The position numbers and the translations under genes are program-made. The notes under the pieces are model-generated. The model worked only from the letters and a program-made list of their open reading frames with translations. It did no database searches and had not been told where the DNA came from. A stretch of DNA of 31,332 bases, from NCBI GenBank assembly GCA_030627905.1, contig DAOVRZ010000069.1:1-31332 (forward strand), in the 5' to 3' direction. Source of the stretch: JAGMES01 sp023128035. GTDB lineage: Bacteria; Bacillota; Halanaerobiia; DY22613. Shown here one piece after another: positions 24,620-31,332 of this stretch (position 1 is the first letter of the stretch; each line of letters starts with the position of its first letter).

Positions 24620-26038
24620 TCAATTTATCCATCGATAAAAAATTTCTATTATTCCCTCATCTTCATCATGCAACTTTTTAAATAATAAATTTAAAATACC
24701 TTTATATATTTTGCATTTATAGCTCAAAGGCATCTTCCCGAAAATAGATCTTTGCTCTATATAATTATACACAGGGCAGGTACCACAATAAGGTTGATAA
24801 ACACATTCTGAACATTCAGGAAGAATCTCTAAACAGGATGAAACACAAACCGATTTTGTTATAGGGTTATCAATCAAATCATTATATGTTGATTCATTAA
24901 CATTACCAATTTTAAAACTTTTGTCACCTGTTTCAGCAATCATTCTGGCTTCATCGCATGTGTATATTTCCCCATCGTAATTATAGGCGATTTGTCCGAT
25001 TGCTCCCCCACATGGCGATCTAAGTTCCATATAATTAATTCCATCATTGTTTAAAATCTTTTTAAGAAAAATGGTTGCATGGAACTCTCTTATATCTTTA
25101 CCTTGTCTTGATAACTCAATGATATAATCAATACATTTTTCATAAAATCGACAAAACTCTTCTGACGTATAGCCGATCTTATTCCAATTTTTTATACTAA
25201 ATCCTAAAGGGGTCAGAGGTCTAATAAATAACCCATTAAATCCTAATTTCATATATTCATCTATAATTTCTTTAGGATAATCTAAACTTATCCTAGTAGT
25301 AGTCTGAATTGCTTGTGTTTCAGCATTTTTTTCTCTTTTTTTATACATATCATTAATTTTAACGATATTGTCTTTTATGATATTTAAAGATGGTTTCCCT
25401 TTCATAGGACGATTAACATTATGAACTTGATCATGCCCATCAATAGAAGTACATATATTAATATCGTTATCTATCAAAAAATCTATCATTTCAGTGGTAA
25501 TCATAGTAAGATTTGTTACTACGTTAAATTCGATTTCTTTATTATATTCTTGGTTTTTATATTTTGTATATTTTACTATATGCTGTAGTGTTTGAAAATT
25601 CATCAATGGTTCCCCACCCTGAAATTCAAATGTTAAATTTCTTGATGGAGATTGTAATGCTAAATCTATAGCCTTTTCAGCTATATTAAAACTCATTTTT
25701 CCTTCATCTGAAGTTGCATTTTTAATTGATGCCTGACAATATACACAATTCATATTACAATTACGTGTTAATACAAAAATATGGAGCTGTGTACCCTGAA
25801 ATAAAGGTTTCTTTGCTCTTCTTACTTCTTTAGCAGTTTCACTAATAAAAATTTGCTGATTCCTATCTGAAACAAAATAATTTTCTTCTAATTTTCTAAA
25901 TAATTTACTATTTATAACTATATTATCTGACACAAATTCTTTAAATTCCTGATTAGTTAAAAATAAAAATCTACCTGTGTCATTTGTTAGCAAATAATTC
26001 TGGTTCATTTTCTTAAAGTTAAAATAATTTTTAATCAC
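24620..26038 (-). CDS. hxsB: Radical SAM/SPASM maturase HxsB
   Basis: 472 residues from a GTG start 13 bases after the stop of hxsC. The radical SAM cluster is RNCNMNCVYC, with Cys 94, 98 and 101 (CxxxCxxC), followed by the GGEP motif at 141-144. The C-terminal SPASM/twitch domain has Cys at 343, 361, 398, 402, 409, 412, 418, 421 and 442 (PCGGAIGQIAYNYDGEIYTC, CSECVYQPYCGTC), enough for two auxiliary iron-sulphur clusters. Such enzymes install carbon-centred cross-links on ribosomal peptides. The gene lies with a second radical SAM protein and a His-X-Ser repeat precursor, as in the His-Xaa-Ser system, so the substrate is most likely the HxsA repeat tract. The chemistry is not known from the sequence. 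Confidence 0.88.
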   Translation of the reverse strand: MIKNYFNFKKMNQNYLLTNDTGRFLFLTNQEFKEFVSDNIVINSKLFRKLEENYFVSDRNQQIFISETAKEVRRAKKPLFQGTQLHIFVLTRNCNMNCVYCQASIKNATSDEGKMSFNIAEKAIDLALQSPSRNLTFEFQGGEPLMNFQTLQHIVKYTKYKNQEYNKEIEFNVVTNLTMITTEMIDFLIDNDINICTSIDGHDQVHNVNRPMKGKPSLNIIKDNIVKINDMYKKREKNAETQAIQTTTRISLDYPKEIIDEYMKLGFNGLFIRPLTPLGFSIKNWNKIGYTSEEFCRFYEKCIDYIIELSRQGKDIREFHATIFLKKILNNDGINYMELRSPCGGAIGQIAYNYDGEIYTCDEARMIAETGDKSFKIGNVNESTYNDLIDNPITKSVCVSSCLEILPECSECVYQPYCGTCPVYNYIEQRSIFGKMPLSYKCKIYKGILNLLFKKLHDEDEGIIEIFYRWIN

Positions 26039-26051
26039 TCTGATCCCCCAT

Positions 26052-27233
26052 TTATAACGGCATTACTTCGACTTTACCTAAATTGATTGTCGAACCAAAA
26101 AAACCACCACAATGATCTTTCACATCACACTTAAGACAGTCCTTTAAATATTTAACTTTATAATCACTAATACTTTGTACTGCAAATTGCCACAGATTTT
26201 CTTCTAAAAAACACAATGGAAAATTATATATCTGTGTATGAATTCCATGTTTCAATAAAAATAATAGCGGTTGTTTAATTGCTTTACCCGCATTTTTGAA
26301 ACTAATCCAAATTTCATCTCTATTAACAGCTGCATTACCTAGCATCTCCAATCCCATAAAACTTACACGATGGATATTTGGATAATATTTAACAATCATC
26401 TGTGCGATATTTAATAAATACTTATAATTTAATTTATTAACTACTATTCTAAGTTCTATCTTCTCATTCATTCTGTATAGATTTTTAATTCCATTAAATG
26501 TTTGAATAAAACTATTCTTGACACCTGTACAATAATCATGTAACTCTGGTTGGTGACCATGTATTGCTATCCCTAAAACAAGTTGTTCTGGCCTGCTTTG
26601 AACAAATTCATAAGTGTACTTTAAGTTACTAAACATTCTACCATTAGTTAGAAATAAAAACTCTGTATTAACAAATTTATCTTTACATTTTTTAATAATT
26701 GGAAACAATTCATCTTTTAATAAAGTAGGTTCCCCTCCCGTAATGCATAAACTAAGACAATCATCTGGAATTAGATCAATTAATCTATTTAAATATCTTA
26801 ATGTTATAAAATTTGTTGCTTTTCTTACCCCACTTGACTCTGGACAAAAGATACAATTGCAATTACATTTATTAGTTATAACCAATGCATTATCAGAAGA
26901 ATTATTTCTGTACAAAATATGAATAACCCCTGAATTTTCATCTATCTGAATGACATCATAGTTACATAAGGTATCAACATTATTAAGTGATACCATATAG
27001 GTAGCATGCCTTTCATATAAATACTCTAATATTTCTTTATTTATTTCAAAATACTCAAATATATAACTCGAATAACCTTCCTTAAATAAATTTTCCATTC
27101 CCTTAGAAAGAACCTGTACACAATTTCGCTTATCTTCTACATTTGAATCTACAATTATTTTTGACATACTAAATCCTTTACACACGATCTGCCCTCTTAG
27201 CAGTAAAGGACGCACTTGATCTCCTTTAATCAT
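26052..27233 (-). CDS. hxsC: Radical SAM maturase HxsC
   Basis: 393 residues. An N-terminal extension of about 115 residues precedes the radical SAM motif NKCNCNCIFCPES (Cys 123, 127 and 130), followed by ITGGEPTL and the core barrel. Near the end, CLKCDVKDHCGGFFGS is a compact Cys cluster that probably binds another iron-sulphur cluster. The ATG is preceded by AGGGAAGTGA. It lies between the A24 peptidase (14-base gap) and hxsB (18-base gap) on one transcript. The pairing of two different radical SAM enzymes with an HXS repeat peptide is the hallmark of the His-Xaa-Ser system, and both are presumably needed to modify HxsA. Confidence 0.88.
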   Translation of the reverse strand: MIKGDQVRPLLLRGQIVCKGFSMSKIIVDSNVEDKRNCVQVLSKGMENLFKEGYSSYIFEYFEINKEILEYLYERHATYMVSLNNVDTLCNYDVIQIDENSGVIHILYRNNSSDNALVITNKCNCNCIFCPESSGVRKATNFITLRYLNRLIDLIPDDCLSLCITGGEPTLLKDELFPIIKKCKDKFVNTEFLFLTNGRMFSNLKYTYEFVQSRPEQLVLGIAIHGHQPELHDYCTGVKNSFIQTFNGIKNLYRMNEKIELRIVVNKLNYKYLLNIAQMIVKYYPNIHRVSFMGLEMLGNAAVNRDEIWISFKNAGKAIKQPLLFLLKHGIHTQIYNFPLCFLEENLWQFAVQSISDYKVKYLKDCLKCDVKDHCGGFFGSTINLGKVEVMPL

Positions 27234-27247
27234 AGTTAATCACTTCC

Positions 27248-28306
27248 CTAACTAATAACAGTAATAAGTATTACAATTAGTGTTCCAATAAATATGAAAG
27301 GTGCAAAAGGTAATAATCTAACAATTGTAAGATCCTCATGCCCTTTTGACGAATTAGACCATCTAATAATACTTTTAACTTCTTCTTTTGTTAACCTTGT
27401 CCTGGTATTTTCAGAAGTATATTGAGGCAATCCTTTCACTCTCGAACCACGAAAAAGTATTGTTGAAGAAAATGATAATACCATTCCTTCTTTTAAATCT
27501 TGTACTTTTATACTTTTATAATTGTATTTAGATGCTATACTGCGCAAAACCAATATCCCGAAAATCAATATCAAATAAGATATTTTAATATTAAAATTCA
27601 AACCATTGTAAAGACCAAAAAAATAAAACTTCAAAATTAAAAGAACAATTATTATTACGCTTAAAATATTCATTATGCGTACTTGCTTTACTACTTTAAA
27701 AAAGCTTGTTATCAATACCAAATTCAATATCATTTTATATAATTGATTCATTTCAAAATTTTGAGTAACATATTGATTAAAAACAAAAACTACTAAATAT
27801 GAAAAAATATATCTTGATAGAAATACTTTAATATTTTCTTTGTCATAGTGCAAAACAGGTTTAATTGAAGGTTTTTTATCCATATAATTTTTATACAAAT
27901 GCAACAAACTGTCAATGACTACATATATAAAAGCTGTAGAGAATATAAAAATCAAAGTCATAAAAAATGTATTCATATTATTAACTCTATAATCTTGAGG
28001 AAATGCCAACATTAAAGCCATAAATAACTTTGCATCGCCAGCAGCCCATACATTGTAGTAGTACATAACAAACGAAACAATTAATGTCAATACAGTATTT
28101 ATCACATATTGATGCAGTTTGTAAGAAAACATTTGATTGCTTGTTATACTAACAAAATATATTACTTGTATAATTAACCCTAACACACTAAACAAAATTA
28201 ATGTCTTATTATATATCTTTTTCTTTAAAATATCTGTAAAAGAAGTACAAATTCCTAATATAAAGATAAGAATTATTAAACTTATCCGATACAATGATAA
28301 AATCAT
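27248..28306 (-). CDS. A24-type (prepilin/preflagellin) membrane aspartyl peptidase
   Basis: 352 residues with about eight hydrophobic segments. The two catalytic Asp expected for GxGD peptidases are present: D25 in SFTDILKKKIYN and D91 in AAGDAKLF. The C-terminal part (VQDLKEGMVL, then LTKEEVKSIIRW, then LLPFAPFIFIGTLI) resembles the archaeal A24 C-terminal domain of FlaK/PibD-like preflagellin peptidases, which is unusual in bacteria of this type. The family cuts signal sequences of pilin-like proteins at the membrane. It sits inside the hxs operon, 7 bases after the small HxsD-like gene, so a role in cutting the HxsA leader is an attractive inference. No pilin genes lie nearby. The assignment as A24 is good; the substrate is a guess. 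Confidence 0.78.
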   Translation of the reverse strand: MILSLYRISLIILIFILGICTSFTDILKKKIYNKTLILFSVLGLIIQVIYFVSITSNQMFSYKLHQYVINTVLTLIVSFVMYYYNVWAAGDAKLFMALMLAFPQDYRVNNMNTFFMTLIFIFSTAFIYVVIDSLLHLYKNYMDKKPSIKPVLHYDKENIKVFLSRYIFSYLVVFVFNQYVTQNFEMNQLYKMILNLVLITSFFKVVKQVRIMNILSVIIIVLLILKFYFFGLYNGLNFNIKISYLILIFGILVLRSIASKYNYKSIKVQDLKEGMVLSFSSTILFRGSRVKGLPQYTSENTRTRLTKEEVKSIIRWSNSSKGHEDLTIVRLLPFAPFIFIGTLIVILITVIS

Positions 28307-28313
28307 AAATATC

Positions 28314-28517
28314 TCACTTTCCCATCAAATATATTAAATAATTACAAAATTCATCTTGATAAAATTTTTTATCAGAATCTTCACATTGAAAAATCAATTG
28401 AACTTTTTCTCCTGATATTTGCTTCAAATGAATAAAAACAAATTCTGAAAATATTTGAATTGTATGATCTATTGTCTTCAATGAATATATTTTTAAATTT
28501 AAAATTAAATTATCCAT
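28314..28517 (-). CDS. Short HxsD-like paralogue (67 aa)
   Basis: This small protein aligns by eye with the first half of the neighbouring HxsD: KIYSLKTI against KIYPLEII, then a hydrophobic beta stretch (FVFIHL against YIFVDY), an EKVQLIF/AKVKISF strand, and a C-terminal EFCNYLIYL against EFFNELVHQ. It lacks the second half of HxsD with LREIILGRALYGA. The ATG is 6 bases past the HxsD stop and the A24 gene follows 7 bases later, so it is embedded in the operon and probably real. It may form a complex with HxsD or with the radical SAM enzymes. Confidence 0.65.
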   Translation of the reverse strand: MDNLILNLKIYSLKTIDHTIQIFSEFVFIHLKQISGEKVQLIFQCEDSDKKFYQDEFCNYLIYLMGK

Positions 28518-28523
28518 AGTTAT

Positions 28524-28979
28524 TTAACCTTCTTGACTGTTTTTTTCAAACCAATCTGTCGCAATCTCATCAAGACTATTTTGCACCGTTTCACTTCCTT
28601 CTTTAAAATAGTTCATTTCCTCATTGATTTGATTATCCTTTTCAAATTCATTAATTTCAATACAAGCTCCATAAAGTGCTCTACCCAATATGATTTCTCG
28701 CAAATGAGATGTATCTCTGGAAATTTTTACTCTAATAGATTGATGAACTAATTCATTAAAAAACTCGCCCAAGCTATTTTCAAGTTGTTCTTTTTTAAAT
28801 TTTTGCTTTGATTTAAAAGAAATTTTAACTTTTGCTTCACTCTCATAATCAACAAAAATATAATAATCATCAATGAAGATATAGGATGATTTCATTATAA
28901 TTTCTAAAGGATAAATTTTTGTGTCCACTTTAATTATAAATTTATTTTCTTCGTCAACATAATGTACGTTTTTAAACAT
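28524..28979 (-). CDS. hxsD: His-Xaa-Ser system protein HxsD
   Basis: 151 residues, soluble. An N-terminal beta-rich region (FIIKVDTKIYPLEIIMKSS, YYIFVDYE, KVKISFK) is followed by the characteristic LREIILGRALYGACIE motif and an acidic tail of about 35 residues ending in EGSETV...DWFEKNSQEG. The LRE-type motif and the position right after the repeat precursor match HxsD, whose function is not established; a scaffold or recognition subunit for the maturases is likely. AGAGAGG lies 9-10 bases before the ATG, and the gene begins 15 bases after hxsA. Confidence 0.8.
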   Translation of the reverse strand: MFKNVHYVDEENKFIIKVDTKIYPLEIIMKSSYIFIDDYYIFVDYESEAKVKISFKSKQKFKKEQLENSLGEFFNELVHQSIRVKISRDTSHLREIILGRALYGACIEINEFEKDNQINEEMNYFKEGSETVQNSLDEIATDWFEKNSQEG

Positions 28980-28994
28980 ATTGCTAAACCTCTC

Positions 28995-29360
28995 TTATTT
29001 TGTTATTGGTGTATCCTGTAGTACTTTTGGAGTTTGTGGAACTTGTGGTACTCTTACTGGTTCTGGATTAGACGCATATGATCCATAAGATGAATGTGAA
29101 GCATGGGATGCATGGGATCCGTGAGTTCCAGAAGAATGACTTCTATGTGAACTATGAGAACTATGGGATCTATGAGAACTATGAGATCTATGGCCTGCAA
29201 AAATATCATCTGACATAAGTATCCCTGCAATCAACATTAAAGATCCTATTGTTAAAATCTTGCTTCGACTAATATTTCCTTCCTCTTCATATAGAAAATC
29301 AGAAACTGATTTTTTTATAGTCGGAACTAATTGTTTCAGGTTTAAACTATCTTTCTTCAT
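28995..29360 (-). CDS. hxsA: His-Xaa-Ser repeat precursor peptide HxsA
   Basis: 121 residues from the ATG at 29360, chosen because GGAGG lies 8 bases upstream. An upstream TTG would place the ribosome binding site inside the gene. Residues 1-30 form a charged leader (KDSLNLKQLVPTIKK, DFLYEEEG). Residues 31-55 contain a hydrophobic segment (KILTIGSLMLIAGILM) ending DIFA. Residues 57-91 carry 11 His-X-Ser triplets (X = Arg, Ser, Gly or Ala), then two Tyr-X-Ser, then a Pro/Val-rich tail (PVRVPQVPQTPKV). The substrate of the HxsB/HxsC radical SAM enzymes is expected to be the repeat tract. The hydrophobic stretch suggests export or membrane passage, with cutting by signal peptidase (after IFA) or by the A24 peptidase encoded downstream. 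Confidence 0.88.
   Translation of the reverse strand: MKKDSLNLKQLVPTIKKSVSDFLYEEEGNISRSKILTIGSLMLIAGILMSDDIFAGHRSHSSHRSHSSHSSHRSHSSGTHGSHASHASHSSYGSYASNPEPVRVPQVPQTPKVLQDTPITK
29070..29192 (-). repeat. hxsA: His-X-Ser/Tyr-X-Ser codon repeat tract in hxsA
   Basis: A 9-base periodicity of His-X-Ser codons (CAT plus AGT/TCA/TCC type Ser codons) covers residues 57-97. Ser codons vary while the pattern is kept, so selection on the protein repeat, not recent DNA slippage, seems responsible, although blocks such as CTATGAGAACTATGGGATC recur. Confidence 0.8.
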
Positions 29361-29392
29361 CTGTAATACCTCCAAAAAATTTAGTATTTAGA

Positions 29393-30595
29393 TTAATTAT
29401 TATTTACTTTTACCTTTAAATTTTTGCTGGTATTATACCATGACTCAACTTTCCAGTTTTTATCAAAATATATACTCGAATATATATATTGATATAACTT
29501 TAAACCTGAAATTATTTTATCTGGGAATCCCATTATTTTAATTACTTCATCTCTTGTTGACCCTAACATAATATATTCTTCATTATTTGTTTGAATATTA
29601 TCTAAGTCAGTATTAATTTGTTGAGCCTGAATAAATTTATTTTGTGCCCATATCCCCTCTTGAACTTTTCCATCATTATAAATATACTTTCCTTCCCCAT
29701 ACATTTGATTGTCTAACCATTTTCCAAAGTAAATATTACCATTTTCAAACATATATATACCTATACCTGTCATTTTATTATTAAACCATTGACCATTGTA
29801 CTTTTCACCATTTAAGAAAAAATACATTCCCATACCATACATTTTATCTTCATACCATTGTCCTTCATATATATCGCCATTTAAATGTTTATATTTACCT
29901 TTTCCTTGTCTTTTATCATTGTAAAATTCACCTTCATACTTTTGTCCATTTCCATAAACTAAAACTCCAAATCCTTGTTTCTTATTACTTACAAAATTAC
30001 CAATATATAAATCTCCACTTGAATTAACAAGCTCTCCTTTTCCATTAAACAGTCCATTTTCCCACTCACCGTCATAAAGTAAAAATCCATTTTCATTATA
30101 ACCCTTACCGAAGCCCTCATATTTGCCATTCACAAACTGACCATCATATATTAATATACCTGTTTTACTATACTTTTTACCTTTCCCATGTGGAATATTG
30201 TTGAATAATTCCCCTTCATATTTTAATACACCATTACTAAAATATAACTTTCCAATATTCTTAGTTTGCTCTTGATTTCGTACTGTAATTTGCTCTACTG
30301 AACATGGTTTTATAAGTTGTGCGTATTCATCATATCCTTTAGCTCTGCTTTCATTTTTTGTAACTTGGTCAATACTAATATCAACATACAAATTATCTTT
30401 CAAAAAATCAGCTTTTATTTTTTTACCATTTTCTACTCTTCTTACAATTTCTTTTGATAATGAAGAACGTTCTTTTAGACTATTAGCCACAGAAAGCACA
30501 TTCTGACTTTCTTCCCAATCTTCATCACCATTTGCACTACTGATTACTGTAAAAAATACCATAATAGCCAATACCCATAATAACAATTTTTTCAT
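29393..30595 (-). CDS. Secreted MORN-repeat protein
   Basis: The start at 30595 (400 residues) is chosen because GGAGGTG lies 9 bases before this ATG; the ATG at 30613 would place it inside the gene. A signal peptide covers about residues 1-22. Residues about 115-330 hold nine MORN repeats (for example YEGEFYNDKRQGKGKYKHLN), which form an elongated beta-hairpin strip. The C-terminus (GSTRDEVIKIMGFPD, then YQYIYSSIYFDKNWKVESW) resembles the SmpA/OmlA-like fold found in envelope proteins. It opens the operon segment just before hxsA (a 32-base gap). Its role is unknown; a scaffold for the exported peptide outside the cell is a reasonable guess. Confidence 0.82.
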   Translation of the reverse strand: MKKLLLWVLAIMVFFTVISSANGDEDWEESQNVLSVANSLKERSSLSKEIVRRVENGKKIKADFLKDNLYVDISIDQVTKNESRAKGYDEYAQLIKPCSVEQITVRNQEQTKNIGKLYFSNGVLKYEGELFNNIPHGKGKKYSKTGILIYDGQFVNGKYEGFGKGYNENGFLLYDGEWENGLFNGKGELVNSSGDLYIGNFVSNKKQGFGVLVYGNGQKYEGEFYNDKRQGKGKYKHLNGDIYEGQWYEDKMYGMGMYFFLNGEKYNGQWFNNKMTGIGIYMFENGNIYFGKWLDNQMYGEGKYIYNDGKVQEGIWAQNKFIQAQQINTDLDNIQTNNEEYIMLGSTRDEVIKIMGFPDKIISGLKLYQYIYSSIYFDKNWKVESWYNTSKNLKVKVNNN

Positions 30596-30613
30596 ATCAA
30601 TTTTCACCTCCAT

Positions 30614-30635
30614 AACTTACTTTTCTGAGTAAGTT
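30614..30635. promoter_or_regulatory. Perfect hairpin just before the MORN gene RBS
   Basis: AACTTACT (30614-30621) and AGTAAGTT (30628-30635) form an 8-bp stem with a 6-base loop. On the minus strand it lies 3 bases before the GGAGGTG of the MORN gene, so it could affect translation or protect the 5' end of the message. Confidence 0.5.
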
Positions 30636-30902
30636 AAAAAAACAAAATATAACTTTTTTTATTATACTATTTCTAATATACGACATAAATGGAACTATTA
30701 CATTAATTAACTCCATGTCAATGACAAACCAGTGTTTAGCAAAATCTATCTCATAATTGAACTAACTCTTGTATTTTTTAACAGATTGTTGGTTTGTTTG
30801 AATGTAAAAGTTAAAGGAACTAGTGAAAAACTGAATAAATTAGCCATGATAATAGGTATATTTAGTTAATAAGCCGATATCTATTGACAAATTAAACGCA
30901 TT
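30636..30902 (-). promoter_or_regulatory. Spacer with candidate hxs operon promoter
   Basis: On the minus strand a perfect TATAAT (plus 30661-30666) lies in the leader before the MORN gene, with a weak -35. Further upstream a perfect TTGACA (plus 30716-30721) has a TAATAG at a short 15-base spacing. Either could drive the MORN-hxs genes apart from the PqqD/ABC genes. No coding sequence was seen in the gap and no terminator follows the PqqD-like gene. Confidence 0.4.
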
Positions 30903-31172
30903 TTAAAATTCTACACATAAAATAATACCCAAATCTACATATTGCTCAATAATATCCTGTAGATCATCTTTTAAAGTTTTCAAATCAACATTTGAATATT
31001 GTTGATGCAACATCATTTCAATATTTTCAACACTTTTTCCATCTATCATATAATTAATTATCTTCCCTGCCACTTCATTAACTACATGCATGTCTGATTT
31101 TTCTTCATTATACACCATATACTGTGTACCAACTTGTTTCACTGTAACACCCTCACAAATTTTATACACCAA
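30903..31172 (-). CDS. PqqD-like RiPP recognition element protein
   Basis: 89 residues if translation starts at the TTG at 31172, which is 8 bases past AAAGAGG. Alternatives are GTG at 31169 or GTG at 31181, the last of which overlaps the ribosome binding site. The pattern VYNEEKSDMHVVNEVAGKII, then MIDGKSVENIEMML, then DDLQDIIEQYVDLGII, is that of the PqqD winged-helix family, which binds leader peptides and hands them to radical SAM enzymes. It lies 15 bases after the ABC permease stop, so the two are co-transcribed. Whether it serves HxsA or another peptide encoded to the right of the window cannot be decided here. Confidence 0.75.
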   Translation of the reverse strand: MVYKICEGVTVKQVGTQYMVYNEEKSDMHVVNEVAGKIINYMIDGKSVENIEMMLHQQYSNVDLKTLKDDLQDIIEQYVDLGIILCVEF

Positions 31173-31187
31173 CTTATCCACCTCTTT

Positions 31188-31332
31188 TTATGAACTTGCA
31201 CCCATATATCTTTTAAGCGAATATTTCCAAAAAACTTCTGAAAGTATAAATAGAACTATTGCTATACCAATTCCCCAAATCATTTGCACTAAATCTAATT
31301 TATCTAAAAGAATCCTAGCAGGAAAATTAACA
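31188..31332 (-). CDS. C-terminal end of an ABC-2-type transporter permease (partial)
   Basis: Only the last 47 codons are in the window; the gene runs off the right edge. They read FPARILLDKLDLVQMIWG, then a membrane helix (IGIAIVLFILSEVFW), and end with KYSLKRYMGASS. The final helix followed by a short basic tail with a conserved RY/G ending is typical of ABC-2 family permeases (DUF990-like). It would export the peptide or protein matured by this locus. The subfamily call rests on a short segment. Confidence 0.6.
   Translation of the reverse strand, partial: VNFPARILLDKLDLVQMIWGIGIAIVLFILSEVFWKYSLKRYMGASS

Noticed and set aside
29070..29192. Possible CRISPR or tandem DNA repeat in hxsA
   Set aside because: The 9-base periodicity follows His-X-Ser codons, with no spacers and with variable synonymous codons, so it is a coding repeat.

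Overview
The window reads as AT-rich chromosomal DNA of a low-GC Gram-positive (Firmicutes-type) anaerobe. The evidence is very A/T-rich coding and spacer sequence, strong GGAGG-type ribosome binding sites, several TTG/GTG starts, and a cluster of large secreted repeat proteins with plain N-terminal signal peptides. A halanaerobial or clostridial host is plausible, but that is inference. Nearly every gene lies on the minus strand, so the layout is best read from right to left. No tRNA, rRNA or CRISPR array was seen.

Right third (about 24.6-31.3 kb): a radical-SAM peptide-modification (RiPP) locus of the His-Xaa-Ser type. In transcription order it holds the end of an ABC-2-type permease, a PqqD-like leader-binding protein, a secreted MORN-repeat protein, the precursor HxsA (11 His-X-Ser triplets then 2 Tyr-X-Ser), HxsD, a 67-residue half-length HxsD-like paralogue, an A24 (prepilin/preflagellin-type) peptidase, and the two radical SAM maturases HxsC and HxsB. 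The core hxsABCD set is a known in-silico family. The added peptidase, duplicated HxsD, MORN protein and PqqD/ABC genes look like an expanded, possibly undescribed version.

Middle (about 21.5-24.6 kb): a small defence region. It has a two-gene ATPase + DUF4435/TOPRIM pair that matches the PARIS (AriA/AriB) anti-phage layout, an IS200/IS605 (TnpB-type) 3' end scar directly against the end of ariB, and a truncated SIR2-domain gene followed by a strong terminator.

Left two thirds (about 0.2-21.4 kb): a surface/secreted polymorphic toxin locus. A 2,706-residue secreted protein (Gly-rich helix, many Ig/FN3-like modules, PKD, C-terminal beta-helix) overlaps by one base a 3,481-residue RHS protein. 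The RHS protein has discoidin and Ig modules, a ZU5-like domain, a YD-repeat shell, a conserved RHS core, a peptidoglycan-binding domain and a C-terminal glycine-zipper region that looks like a membrane-active toxin. It is followed by a six-helix membrane protein that is the likely immunity protein. Immediately downstream lies a decayed second cassette: a stub of another glycine-zipper C-terminus, the same AT-rich hairpin, and a frameshifted full-length copy of the membrane protein. This is the signature of a displaced orphan toxin/immunity module. A divergent gene for a secreted NHL beta-propeller shares the promoter region of the giant-protein operon.
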